This document shows positions 1 to 11,852 of a stretch of DNA of 20,000 nt, piece by piece (position 1 is the first letter of the stretch; each line of letters begins with the position of its first letter). Position numbers and translations under genes: made by a program. Below the pieces are notes generated by a model that ran no database searches, was not told the DNA's origin, and saw only the letters and a program-made list of their open reading frames with translations. Origin of the DNA: Sphaeroforma sirkka (lineage: Eukaryota; Opisthokonta; Ichthyosporea; Ichthyophonida); assembly GCA_001586965.3 (NCBI GenBank), contig LUCW03000622.1, forward strand, positions 27,501 to 47,500. The letters run 5' to 3'.

Positions 1-10
1 CATCACAACG

Positions 11-176
11 TGTGTGACTGTGTGCAATACGATGTATAGTCCCTATGTACAGGAATGATGAAGAAGTGACCATTGAGTGTATGACTGTGTGTGATAAGAT
101 GTATAGTCCGTATGTATATGAATGAAAAAGAAGTACACAATGAGTTTGTGATTGCGTATAATAATTTATCGGACAA
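11..176. repeat. 67-base tandem repeat, about 2.4 copies
   Basis: Copies begin at 11, 78 and 145, exactly 67 bases apart. The first two share the words GATGTATAGTCC, TATGTA and GAAGAAGT/AAAGAAGT with scattered substitutions. The third is partial and more diverged. The array may continue beyond the left edge. No reading frame is conserved between copies, so it is read as non-coding satellite-like DNA. Confidence 0.7.
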
Positions 177-299
177 AAGAAGAACTAATACGTATCATAT
201 GTAGATATCACAACAATCTCACGGCTGCGCAATTGCCCTAATAAATAAAGACATGAACAAATGAAAGCCATACAAGTGTTCACAACAACAGACATACTT

Positions 300-2650
<2,351 letters not shown>

Positions 2651-2972
2651 TGTAAGTTGTGTGTGTGTTTTATGTGCGTATGTGCGTATGTGTGTGTGCG
2701 TGCGAATAGATTGTGTATTTGTTCGATTGGGTGGTTGTTTGTTTGTGCCGGTGTACGTGTTTACATATGAATGCATGTACACTACTGGTTTCCTGTTTGT
2801 GAAGATACATATATTATCGTACAGGCATATTTTCAAATACTTCTGACTGATCTTGCCTAGAGTCAACTTGCCTACAGTCAAAACAGCAACAACACAACCT
2901 ACATCTCAAAAGCACTCTGAGCCCGTACACACAATAGCCCTAATCTACTCCCCAAACTCTCGACTACATTAC
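2651..2972. other. Gene-less stretch, probably intron 1 of the WDR33-like gene
   Basis: No conserved coding segment was found on either strand. In particular, the stretch expected to follow the first exon of WDR33/Pfs2 proteins is not encoded here on the minus strand. The minus-strand splice donor GTAATG at 2967-2972 opens the intron leftward. Confidence 0.5.
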
Positions 2973-3164
2973 CTCTAAATATCTGGTGCACGTATTGAAG
3001 TAATCCACAGTGTGCCTCTGTACAGCCTTTCGCATTCGTTTCCCATCGAACACCTGTCTATTTGTGTACATGTAGTGCCTGGGCTTCTCTGAGTCACCCT
3101 CTCCGCCCTGAGGGGCACCTTGCACTCCGCCGGTGCCCGCCCACTTTCCCTTACCTACCATCAT
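2973..3164 (-). CDS. WDR33/Pfs2-like polyadenylation factor, first coding exon (partial gene)
   Basis: WDR33 (Pfs2 in yeast, FY in plants) is a nuclear WD40 protein of the cleavage and polyadenylation complex that helps recognise the AAUAAA signal. This exon encodes 64 residues from tandem ATGs (3164 and 3161). Residues 39-48 read FDGKRMRKAV, followed by a basic stretch, DY (54-55) and RYLE (61-64). That order matches the conserved segment just before the first WD repeat of the family. The N-terminal 30 residues are Gly-rich and look lineage-specific. The exon ends in phase 0 at a donor AG|GTAATG, so the in-frame Val-Met-stop that follows is intronic. No WD40 repeat is in the window, so the rest must lie left of base 1. 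Upstream, 3213-3220 gives a TATA-like motif. Assignment rests on a short segment, but a distinctive one. Confidence 0.8.
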
Positions 3165-3212
3165 CTTGGCAAATGTAGATGGGGATCTATAATCTGTAGC
3201 GCTACGCCTTGT

Positions 3213-3220
3213 TCTATATA
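3213..3220 (-). promoter_or_regulatory. Candidate TATA box for the WDR33-like gene
   Basis: On the minus strand this reads TATATAGA, about 50 bases upstream of the ATG at 3164. That would allow a start site roughly 20 bases before the ATG. Position and sequence fit; there is no other support. Confidence 0.35.
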
Positions 3221-4003
3221 CCGTGTGCTTTACTTGTATATCAAAATATGGGCGTTGGTAGCTTTTGGACCCGCTCCTGTGATACAGTTGTAGTAGGCCG
3301 TAATAACATTTTTTCGACGCCAGCCACCGATATTATCTCATAATAACCCCAATCTCCTTAATACGAATGTGCGCGATATATAGACACATCAAGCGCTCGC
3401 GAAGACCGATAGTTGGAATTGTACTGTATGTACTAAGTTGTATTTACATTCCTAGAAAGCACAAATACATGTGGTGCATTAGTGGATTGGCATATTGATC
3501 CTCTAAATAAATCGAACAGGAGTGGTGGTAAATAGTGTAGGCCATATTTAAATTCTTGGGTAAACTGTTTGCCGCACGGCAACGCACAGGTATATATTCC
3601 TACATTTGGTTTTTCTAGGGTTTTAGGGTTTTAATATTGTTGTTTTTTTTGGTTTTTTTGTGATTATTTTTATTAAAAGAGGCTTTTTTTTTCTGATGAC
3701 TCATCCAATACATAATTTTATTTTTGGAGGCCAGCACTCTCTCTATGAAGTAAATGGGCCACTATTTTAGCACAGACCAGACCGCCAGAGTCAAGACAAG
3801 AGTGACCCAATGTCCCAGACCCAAGCCGCTGCCAAGCAAACGCGAAGAAAACGCGGCGATGACTCATATTTGTTGCATACTATTGTACATACGGAGTACA
3901 GAGAGAAGTGGTGTGATCACTGATGGTTGTAAATATTTACCTCTTTACGGTTGATTTTGGCGAGGGCTATGTCTGCACACTATTTCGGGGTCAATCAAAA
4001 TAT
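3221..4003. other. Divergent intergenic region
   Basis: This lies between two genes transcribed away from each other (WDR33-like to the left, small membrane protein to the right), so it should hold both promoters. It includes T-rich runs at 3640-3700. An ATG-initiated 66-codon open frame at 3754-3954 has no recognisable motif, and I do not call it a gene. Confidence 0.5.
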
Positions 4004-4004
4004 C

Positions 4005-4011
4005 TATAAAG
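4005..4011 (+). promoter_or_regulatory. TATA box candidate upstream of the 62-residue protein gene
   Basis: TATAAAG lies 71 bases before the ATG at 4076, which suits a start site near 4035 and a 5' leader of about 40 bases. It is the clearest TATA match in this intergenic region. Confidence 0.45.
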
Positions 4012-4075
4012 GTGAAGCCCGCCGGCCAGTCCTACTGCACCACACAGCAAGTGCAAGTTGGCCTGTATAAGAAGC

Positions 4076-4264
4076 ATGACTAGCAACAAACAAACAACCG
4101 TGCCGGATATCAATCGAGGGCAAGACTTTACTAAGTCTCCTTTCCAGGCTTTCAAACGTTCGGACACCAATGTTATAACCCGTTCGCGTGCGGTGAAGTA
4201 CGTGGCAGCACCCGTGTTTGTCAGTGTCGTTGCAGGCGGCATCTCTGTGGCACTACTTCAGTAA
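4076..4264 (+). CDS. Small single-span membrane protein, function unknown
   Basis: A 62-residue open frame starting at ATG 4076; the longer frame upstream begins at a non-ATG codon and is not needed. The N-terminal 40 residues are polar and basic (K5, R14, K20, K27, R28, R36, R38). Residues about 42-61 form one hydrophobic segment rich in Val, Ala and Gly, and the protein ends two residues later. This is the layout of a tail-anchored protein or a small mitochondrial inner-membrane subunit. No family is recognised. A good TATA motif at 4005 and higher GC than the flanks favour a real gene. An 83-codon frame on the opposite strand overlaps it but lacks promoter support. A small intronless gene is the preferred reading; chance is possible. 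Confidence 0.5.
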   Translation: MTSNKQTTVPDINRGQDFTKSPFQAFKRSDTNVITRSRAVKYVAAPVFVSVVAGGISVALLQ

Positions 4265-4364
4265 TGAATGAGATACGATAAGTCGAGTCGTGAGATGTGG
4301 CACTTGTATCCCATTCGAGAGTGAAATTCGTCCAATAACACCACAGATAAGTCTCTACGCTTGT

Positions 4365-4567
4365 GTAGTTTTTAATGTGAGCTCTGGAAAGGAGACGCCG
4401 AGGATGTTGCGGTAGTCAGTACATGTAAGTCGATCTGTCTGGTGGTCCCACTGGGACAGTTCAACAATTGCGTAGTTTTTAATGTGACGCTGGAAAGGAG
4501 ATGCCGAGGGTGTTGCGGAAGTCTGCACCATGTTAGTCGATCTGTCTGGTGGTTTCACTGGGACAAT
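4365..4567. repeat. 107-base direct tandem duplication
   Basis: Two adjacent copies begin at 4365 and 4472 with GTAGTTTTTAATGTGA. Both continue through GGAAAGGAGA, GCCGAGG and GATCTGTCTGGTGGT to CACTGGGACA. The copies differ by about 10-15 substitutions and small indels. The first contains the exact palindrome GTCCCACTGGGAC (4446-4458); the second has GTTTCACTGGGAC. It lies about 100 bases after the 62-residue gene, possibly in its 3' region. Confidence 0.85.
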
Positions 4568-6091
4568 TTTTGTTGGATGAAAATAGTAACTTTGGAATGC
4601 CGTTGGATAGTACACGAGTCTGTGCCCCTATGTAGTATTCATCTATTAATTGCATTCGCATCACCCTATTCCTATTTTAACTATGGAAGTTTGATTGATA
4701 CTAAAATAGGTATCGAGTATGCTATAGTGTCCCATCTACGATTTTCACAAGGTGCTTCGTCCGTCTGTTTAAGAACACAGACATTGACCCGACGACAGTT
4801 CAGTCATTTGTAAAATAACCAGCTGAAATTTTCTGGCCATATTTTCGGGTCGACATGCTGGTCTGTCCAGCAAACCACAGCGTATATGGAGATGCTGAAT
4901 ACCGCATCTGCAATGGTCAGGGTATCAACTCTGTTCGAATAAGCTAAAGAATAAAGTCTGTCTTTCTATATCGGTCGCTACTTTGCGTGTTGGGTTTTAT
5001 AGTAGCGTAGTATGCGACAGAAAACCTAATATTACTTTCTTCTCCTGCAGGTGACAAATTACCCGTACAAATTTTCTTGATTAATCAAAGATCGTTGTTG
5101 TGGCTTACCCCTTCTAAGAAATATCGATTTAATAATTGCCATACCTGAACAACCTTTATTGCGATATAGCTGTTACATAGTAGGCTTTGGGCGCACCCCA
5201 TTTATGCAATTACGAGCTTACTAGCTTACCTACAGTGTTGTTTTATATAAAGTTCACGCAGCGACAACTGATAATATATGAGAAATTCGTGGCGACTGAG
5301 AGGTTTTAGGGGTCATCTGCGATTACTCTTCAATACGAGACTTTAATCACCCTAAATTCCATTTCTGATAATTTGAAGTGCTAATCACTGAACTGGCGGC
5401 ACGTAGTTACCTCAAATTAAGATATTATCTTTGACTTTACAACAAACATGAGTGGACAGCCCATTTGCATTTCATGGATTTTGTATAAGTGGGCGACCAG
5501 TGTCTGAATGTGATACACCATAGATAAGCTAGTACATTATCAGAAAAGTCTCAGTATCAATCAGCTTTGAATTAATTATCAGCTTTGAATGAAGCACTCA
5601 TAATCCCCAGCTGAGCCCGAGTGAGACACTGAGAGCACCAGCACATTTTAGAAGCCGAAGGTCAAATTCTGAAATTCAATCGGGAAAGTGTACAGTGTTT
5701 ACAGGATAGCTGTACAAATGCACGCATCACAATTTGGAGAGAAGGCATTGGTCTATTTACTCTCGTTTCAGCGTAAAATATCTTATTCTGCAATGCCAGT
5801 GGTTATTAAAGTTCAATATTGCGGTCAGGCCAACTCATGTGCCCCAACTCCAATGAGTCATCGCAATACATCATGGGGGCTGGGCCACTGAGGCATGTGG
5901 TGCAGGATGTCTTGCACCGCACCCCGGAATCCCGGATATGGTAAATACTAAATAGTTGATAGAGACAGTATGGGCAAACTAAACAGAAATATTATACATA
6001 CAATACACTATACTTATTCCTACATAAACAATCGGTCTATTCGAACTTGAATCAGAGAACTTACAGAATCTTAATTAGAGCACAGAACATA
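4568..6091. other. Intergenic region before GrpE
   Basis: No convincing gene in about 1.5 kb. It contains an AATAAA at 4950-4955, a short direct repeat ATCAGCTTTGAAT at 5560 and 5578, and scattered short open frames without recognisable domains. The last part should hold the GrpE promoter, but no clear TATA box is seen. Confidence 0.5.
4950..4955 (+). terminator. Polyadenylation signal candidate
   Basis: AATAAA followed by T- and GT-rich sequence. It could end the transcript of the 62-residue gene, giving a 3' UTR of nearly 700 bases that includes the 107-base duplication. The link is only positional. Confidence 0.3.
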
Positions 6092-9000
6092 ATGTATAGC
6101 TTACGCCAAGTGTATTCCATCGGTGGCCGTGTGTCGACGCGTACGCTTGCACGCCAGCAGCCCATAGTTGTGCGTGCAATGCACGCCGCCACTAGTTTAA
6201 GGGACGAAAAGAAAGATGAGCCTAAACCAGGTCAGTTTACAATGTTCTTCTATCGGATTTATTTAATGTTGGTATATATCTGCCTATATAAGTCATTGAT
6301 GAGTATTGGCGTACTCTCAGGCTCAAGTGTTTGGTGTTGGTATGCGACATTACTATGTTTACAACTTTTCATGCTTGCATGGTAGGCTAATTAGGTTCTG
6401 TGTTGCTTGCTAGCAATTCGTGCGAACGAGGTATACAACACGGCGCACATGCAGATGACAATAATCCACACCTATATGTTATGTTTCTATACAAATATGC
6501 GTGTATATACGATTGTATATATATATATATGTGTGTGTGTGGGGGGGGGGGGATATATATATATATACAAGATACATAGAAATATGACAAAACCATGTGA
6601 TCCTGTGTTGAGTGCTGTTAGTTTTTCTGTACGGAGTTCTAAAAGCGTAGCCTACTGTTTGTGACCATTATTTGGGGGAGTCAGTATCAAGCCTGTTTTT
6701 GTTTAGTTTACATTTCAATAGCCTGTGTATGATACATAGCGTAAGGAATGCTCACGAGGCGTGCCAGCGATGTATATTTATACATATTGCATGCGTGTGA
6801 ATATAAATATAAGAAATGCCCACGGATCGTGCCATTGCCGTGTAGTATTTCTTTTCCCTGGGGTACCTACTTTCTGCATGATGGAAGCAGGATGAAGCGT
6901 ACCGTATGTTGCTTATAGTAGTATGGTCAAGCAGTATTAATGCGCATAGTACAGCAGAATACATTATTTCCTGAATTCCGTTGAATTTCACGTTATGTAG
7001 TTGAACCGGAAGCCACCGAGGATAACAAGCTGGAAGCGGAACTTGCTGCTTGCAAAGAAGAAGCTGCCAAATTAGCCACGAATGTGAAAGATATAAATGT
7101 ATGTTTCTTGCGATTTTTATGATCGTTTGCTTGTTCAATTTAATAGCTATGTGGTCGCGAGACATCTATCCTCTTATTTTTTTGATAAATCTGGATGCGC
7201 GTGTCGATTGCAAGCCGATGTGCTCGTGCGTGTTTTTTAGAACACCGCATCAATGTGTAGTCAATGAGGTATGCATTCACATAGGTCATTGTATATACTC
7301 TATCGAAGCTATATCTATATACATGTAAGTTTGTGTGTGTTTATATATATAATATTGTATATATTATCCTGTTTGTTTGTGCGCATATTCACGAGTTTCA
7401 TATGGGTGTACACACGGTGTATATATATTGATGCCCCTGGACATATAACGTATCTCTGCCTTCTGAAGGATCTGTCTATTGTATTATGTTATTAAGTCTA
7501 GTGGGCTCAATAAGAAGATTCAATGTTGTGTTTGTTTCTATATTCCACTTTCAAAATTATCATTTGCAAGTACTGCCATGGGTGACTATTTCTATAGTTT
7601 GTTATTCAACTCTATGATTATTATCGTATATATTGGGTTCGAAAAGTGGGATTGGTTATTCTAAGAATTCATACAAATTCGAATTCCTTGGCTTATTAGT
7701 TGGTACGTGTGTATCGTCAATGATCATTGTTGTCAAACGATTCCGTTTGAGTGGTATGGGTCGAGACCAATCTTGTCTCAAAATCTTGCTATGCACCCGT
7801 GCGCATTTATTTTTGGTGTGTATGTACAGATATAATCGGTGCTTTCCAGTACCTGTCTACAAATGATCCTAATGTGTTATGATCACGTTGTATTCCTTCA
7901 GAACGTGTCCACAGGCAATACTTCTGCACGTATTGATGATTTACTTGTGTGTGTAGCTGTGCTTGATATCCACAACCAGTAGATCATCTACACGTATTGG
8001 TGCTATACCTGTGTACGTAACTGTTTGCGATATAACGCTGATGTGGGCGGCGGTATTGCACACTGGATAAACAAGCTCTGGATATTTGCCCCATCTTAAC
8101 CCCCGAGTATAGATGCGCTCACTGACACATATATAATAAACCACCCTCAGGATAAATATATGCGAGCTCTAGCGGAGATGGAGAATGTGCGCAAGCGTGC
8201 CCGCGCAGATGTAGACAACCAGAAGCACTTCGCCATCCAGAAGTTTTCTAAATCCTTGATCGAGGTATGTATGGAATATGACTAATTTTCTTTGTTAATG
8301 CAACGTACCAGGTTGTGAGACTATTAAAGGGACTAATGGTATTCTTTATACTTGTGCTGGAAGAGGTTATGTTTCGTGACCATGGTCAGAGTGCTGTTTC
8401 CATGAGGATTAAAGGAGTGCGTACAACATATATATAGTCAACGATGTCTATCCTTTGTGCATGTTACATAGCACTGACGTGCAAATATGTGTGTGTACAT
8501 CGGTTTTGCGAACCTGGATATTGTTGTAGTACTGTAGCTGCTCACATCACTAGTAGTTGAGCATCCCACTCTCAGTCTGTAAGGAGAAAGTGAAAAGGTG
8601 TCGACTCTTATTTATATAGGTATGTATGTATTTGTATACATAATATCTTTATATATATATATATATATCGGTCATCACGCAAACTATTTCTCGCAGGTTG
8701 CGGATATCTTCACTCTGGCCACACAGGCCATCAAGGAAGAGGAGCTGGCAAGTGATCCCAAGCTGCAGAACATGCACAAGGGTCTCACCATGACGCAGGA
8801 TGCCCTACACAAAGCTTTTAAAGACCACGGCTTAGAGAAGTTCGAGGTGTGTATGTTTTGCGTGTGGTGTATTAGACTGTGTAAGCGACTTGAATGTCAT
8901 CTGATGTTAGCTATTCAAATGGGGGATGTTAAGAAATTCTGGGTGTTTTTGTTGTGCTTTTTTTTTTTTTTAGCACATGTGATGCGGTTGGTTCGTATAT

Positions 9001-9668
9001 TGGTTGCTTGGCAATAAAGTAGATTTTGTGGTATCGCTTCAAATCTGAGCTTGCGCTACACACGGTTTGACATGGAGCATCCGGTAGCTATCCGGGTTTA
9101 TACACATTTGGACAATTGTATATATACATATATATATAGTCATACTGGACACAAGTGGGTACGCGTAGATGAGGGGTATATTTGAGAGTGCCTGCCTGAT
9201 TTATGCGTACAAGACATGGAATGTCCTTAGACATGCTATTGAGTCTCTTTCTGTATTTATTATTTTATATTTTTAAATGACGGAATGCCTGTAGTGGCAT
9301 ACAAATTCTTTGTGATTCATGTGTACATTTTTTTAACGTTTTTAGTGTGTGCTTCTTGAGCCGCTAAGAAGTTGGGAGATGTTAGTTTTATGTACATCTG
9401 TACACGTCGATGACATTCATATGCATACCTACATTAATATTCGATAACCAGTTCATTGCCCTGTCTACATGTTCTCTAACACCCTTCGTTGTGCCACACA
9501 CAGCCACTGGGAGAAGTGTTCGATCCCAACGCACACGAGGCTGTGTTTGAGCTTCCCGATCCGTCGAAGGAGCCAGGCACAGTAGGTGTGGTGCAGCAGG
9601 CAGGCTACTTACTTAACAGCCGCACTCTGCGTGCCGCTAAGGTTGGTGTGGTGCGTAAGCAGGATTAG
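6092..9668 (+). CDS. Mitochondrial GrpE nucleotide exchange factor (Mge1-type), five exons
   Basis: GrpE/Mge1 releases ADP from mitochondrial Hsp70 during protein import and folding in the matrix. Exons are 6092-6230, 7001-7098, 8151-8264, 8697-8846 and 9504-9668. Donors are GTCAGT, GTATGT, GTATGT and GTGTGT; all acceptors are AG. The spliced product is 221 residues, close to the family's usual 200-230. Residues 1-40 are Arg-rich with few acids, a mitochondrial presequence. Residues 49-115 form the long dimerisation helix, with YMRALAEMENVRKRA at 82-96. Residues 118-167 are the four-helix part. Residues 168-221 are the beta domain, with the GrpE signature FDPNAHEAV (173-181) and GYLLNSRTLRAAKVGVV (201-217). 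Every junction keeps frame, so the copy looks intact. It ends at TAG 9666-9668. Confidence 0.95.
6518..6567. repeat. Compound microsatellite in GrpE intron 1
   Basis: In order: (TA)n, (TG)n, a run of 12 G (6541-6552), then (AT)n. The repeat is intronic and does not touch an exon. The G run next to alternating TG/TA could favour unusual DNA structures and unstable length. Confidence 0.85.
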
Positions 9669-10038
9669 AACGAATAGTTTCCTGAGAGCGCTTACTGGTA
9701 CGTGTGGTGAACCGAATGCGTAGTATTGGAGATCGGGAGAAAAAGTGGGCTTGTACATAGGCTACCTACTTGCACAGCTGGATGTGGCAGTGGGAATTTA
9801 GGGTGGAGTACGCGAAAGTGTACTTGCTCTAGTTCAAGACTGGACATGGACGCTGGATCTTCTCTCAATACGGTGTTCACCTACTTGTGTGGGTGGGAAT
9901 GCACTTACGGTCAAGTACTTACCCTCGCGCTTGCGGTGGTAGCTTGCATTTGTAGTGCACATACAGGTGCAACAAATTATAGTAGAGTGTTGAATTATAG
10001 CGGGGTGTTGTCAATCAGCGGTCGACGTTGTCTGTGAC
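9669..10038 (+). other. GrpE 3' untranslated region (inferred)
   Basis: This 370-base stretch runs from the GrpE stop codon to the first good AATAAA. Open frames on both strands (for example 9726-10037) lack recognisable motifs and are taken as chance. Confidence 0.45.
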
Positions 10039-10044
10039 AATAAA
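10039..10044 (+). terminator. Polyadenylation signal candidate for GrpE
   Basis: AATAAA, followed within 15 bases by the GT-rich stretch ACTTGTTGACAGGG. It is the first exact AATAAA downstream of the GrpE stop. Confidence 0.5.
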
Positions 10045-11320
10045 GGACTTGTTGACAGGGCTGTATTTGGCTTGTAGATCTAAAAGAGACTTGTACATTT
10101 CGGGTCAGGGTACATGTGTTTACAAGGCACGGGTATAAATGGCGGTTTAGCTTCAGCCAAATGTAAGGCAGGTTCTAGTGCTGACCATGTGCATACTGTA
10201 AACTGAGATTAGGCGGTAGGTATAAATAGCCTTTCAGTGAGTGCATGGACAGCGAAGTAAATTACTTGGGGTTTTATCAGATAATACATTCCACACATTG
10301 TCTTTCATATTAAGCTGACGTGTCGCATAAAATTTACGGTGCTTCGCCTACACTAAGCCCATTACTATATCTCTTGCGAAGTGATTTTCGCGTACGCTAT
10401 CGCATTTCTATATATTCACTATGAATTGGCCATGATTTGCATTCGATGATTTTGATTTGCTTGTGAACGCGCACTGCACATGGGGAGTTTTGTGCCCCGC
10501 AACACATGTATGAAAGGGCTCGCTTGACGGAACAGACAATATGAATTGAAATAAGGTTACCCTGAGAAAGTCGGGTATTGTTTTCTGCAGGTCATGTTGA
10601 ACCCCATCTCAGCCAACGACTTAATATTCTCTCCCGGATAATTCTTATTCAAGTTGAAGGTTTCGTTCCAAACGTCATCGCATCGCGAAAACATATCGCC
10701 ATCGCACAATGTGCTACAATGTACGATAGACATACACAATATTATAGTATATTCTACATTGGTCGAAATTGATCCTGACGATGAATCTCTTTCGCTAAAT
10801 ATTTCGACAAGGTTACAAAGTATACTAGGACCACATATCTAATTTGGATCTAAGATACTTGTTTTGAATCTCAGCTTCAGATTCATAAGCCTGAAAACAT
10901 AACCGTGATCTTAAAGGGTGTGTAGCAACGAACTCGCTCGTGTTGAACATCTATGAGCTGTGCTGAAAATTATTTGCTGCGTTACGATAGCTTTGCAAAG
11001 TCAAACTGACAATATTACAAATCTCAATAGGGAATTGCTTGCTGCACGCTCTCGTAGATAAGGCAGTATCCGTGCTATCAAATTGACTGCCCATATTCTT
11101 GACGAGAGCTAAAAATAATCAATTCAAACTGCGAAGCGTATCTCAAACAAGTCAGTAGGCCTCTCATCAAAATCGTAAGGTGGGCATGTTTACCGCATAA
11201 CTCCTTGTGGGTAATTTTCTGGCACGCTTATAATCACGAGAGGAGTTTCTCATTTTTGAGACTAAGATTCAAGTCTTCCTCATGCTACTGACCAGTATGG
11301 CAATATCAAATATATATTAC
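10045..11320. other. Intergenic region, no supported gene
   Basis: About 1.3 kb with no recognised domain. The best open frames overlap on opposite strands. A plus-strand frame ending at 10842 encodes a tail of about 40 residues that includes IVYSTLVEIDPDDESLSL. A minus-strand frame at 10557-10739 includes NETFNLNKNYPGENIK. Either could be a decayed gene fragment; neither has a proper start or flanking splice sites I would defend. Confidence 0.4.
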
Positions 11321-11335
11321 ATATCACCAGTCCCA
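11321..11335 (+). repeat. Left terminal inverted repeat with ATAT duplication
   Basis: ATATCACCAGTCCCA is the exact reverse complement of 13733-13747. The first four bases are probably the duplicated target and the following 11 the element end. Confidence 0.85.
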
Positions 11336-11342
11336 CCAATAG

Positions 11343-11355
11343 TGACGAGTCGTCA
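11343..11355. promoter_or_regulatory. Subterminal palindrome, left copy 1
   Basis: TGACGAGTCGTCA: two TGACG/CGTCA half-sites around AGT, 7 bases inside the left inverted repeat. Repeated symmetric sites near transposon ends are usually transposase-binding sites; that role is inferred here. Confidence 0.6.
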
Positions 11356-11394
11356 TCATTTCAAGAATCTGGCCCAGATTTGTTTTTGAAACGG

Positions 11395-11407
11395 TGACGA
11401 GTCGTCA
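11395..11407. promoter_or_regulatory. Subterminal palindrome, left copy 2
   Basis: Identical 13-mer to left copy 1. Here the symmetry extends one base each side to GTGACGAGTCGTCAC (11394-11408). Confidence 0.6.
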
Positions 11408-11606
11408 CTATTCTCAACGTGCGGCAGTTAAACCCTTATTCCCCCCCTGAAATATTCATTGAGTTTATCGGAATGGATTCAGCGTTAAATTTCCGTCCAA
11501 AAACATACGTGACCCGGTTATATTTCTCAAAATTTGTCAAGGAAACATAAACAAAAATTGAACAGCTAACAGCTAACTCAAACACGTATACACAGGGTAT
11601 TCTATT

Positions 11607-11852
11607 TTGGTTAGGGGACATCTCGGGTTACCAAACCCCAACCATATCTCATACATACATCCAGAGCACCAAAGGCGTGAAGGAGAATTCCATCCTATCA
11701 ACGAGTATCACATGCAACACACATTCTACAGTGACTACAACACGAGCATGCATCACAATGGACACATTGATGCTCACAGAGACAATGCTAATCGTTACCA
11801 CCCATATACATATCTACCGACAGTGCCTCCTGTCTATCATAGAGAGTATTGA
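11607..11852 (+). pseudogene. His/Tyr/Asn-rich reading frame at the transposon 5' side
   Basis: An 81-codon open frame with no ATG at its beginning; the first ATG falls near codon 36. It is rich in His, Tyr, Asn and Pro, with HPINEYHMQHTFYSDYN in the middle, and shows no known domain. It ends at TGA 11850-11852, overlapping the start of the next frame, which opens just after a TAG at 11840-11842. A single-base frameshift near 11840-11850 would therefore join the two into one protein with a His-rich N-terminus. It could instead be a splice-joined exon or unrelated leader sequence. Confidence 0.3.

Noticed and set aside
3616..3636. Telomere-like TTTAGGG words
   Set aside because: Only two imperfect units inside a T-rich stretch and with unique sequence on both sides; chance is enough to explain it.
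3991..4242. Minus-strand 83-codon frame opposite the 62-residue gene
   Set aside because: The plus-strand frame has the ATG, TATA motif and sensible layout; the antisense frame is most simply its shadow.
4442..4813. 123-codon plus-strand frame across the 107-base duplication
   Set aside because: The copies are 107 bases apart, not a multiple of three, the start is not ATG, and the product has no recognisable motif.
5790..5823. Selenoprotein W-like start (MPVVIKVQYCG) before a possible GTCAGG donor
   Set aside because: No continuing exon with the rest of the thioredoxin-like fold is found before the GrpE gene at 6092; eleven residues are too few.
9726..10037. 103-codon frame downstream of GrpE
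   Set aside because: No motif, overlaps a minus-strand frame, and lies where a 3' UTR is expected.
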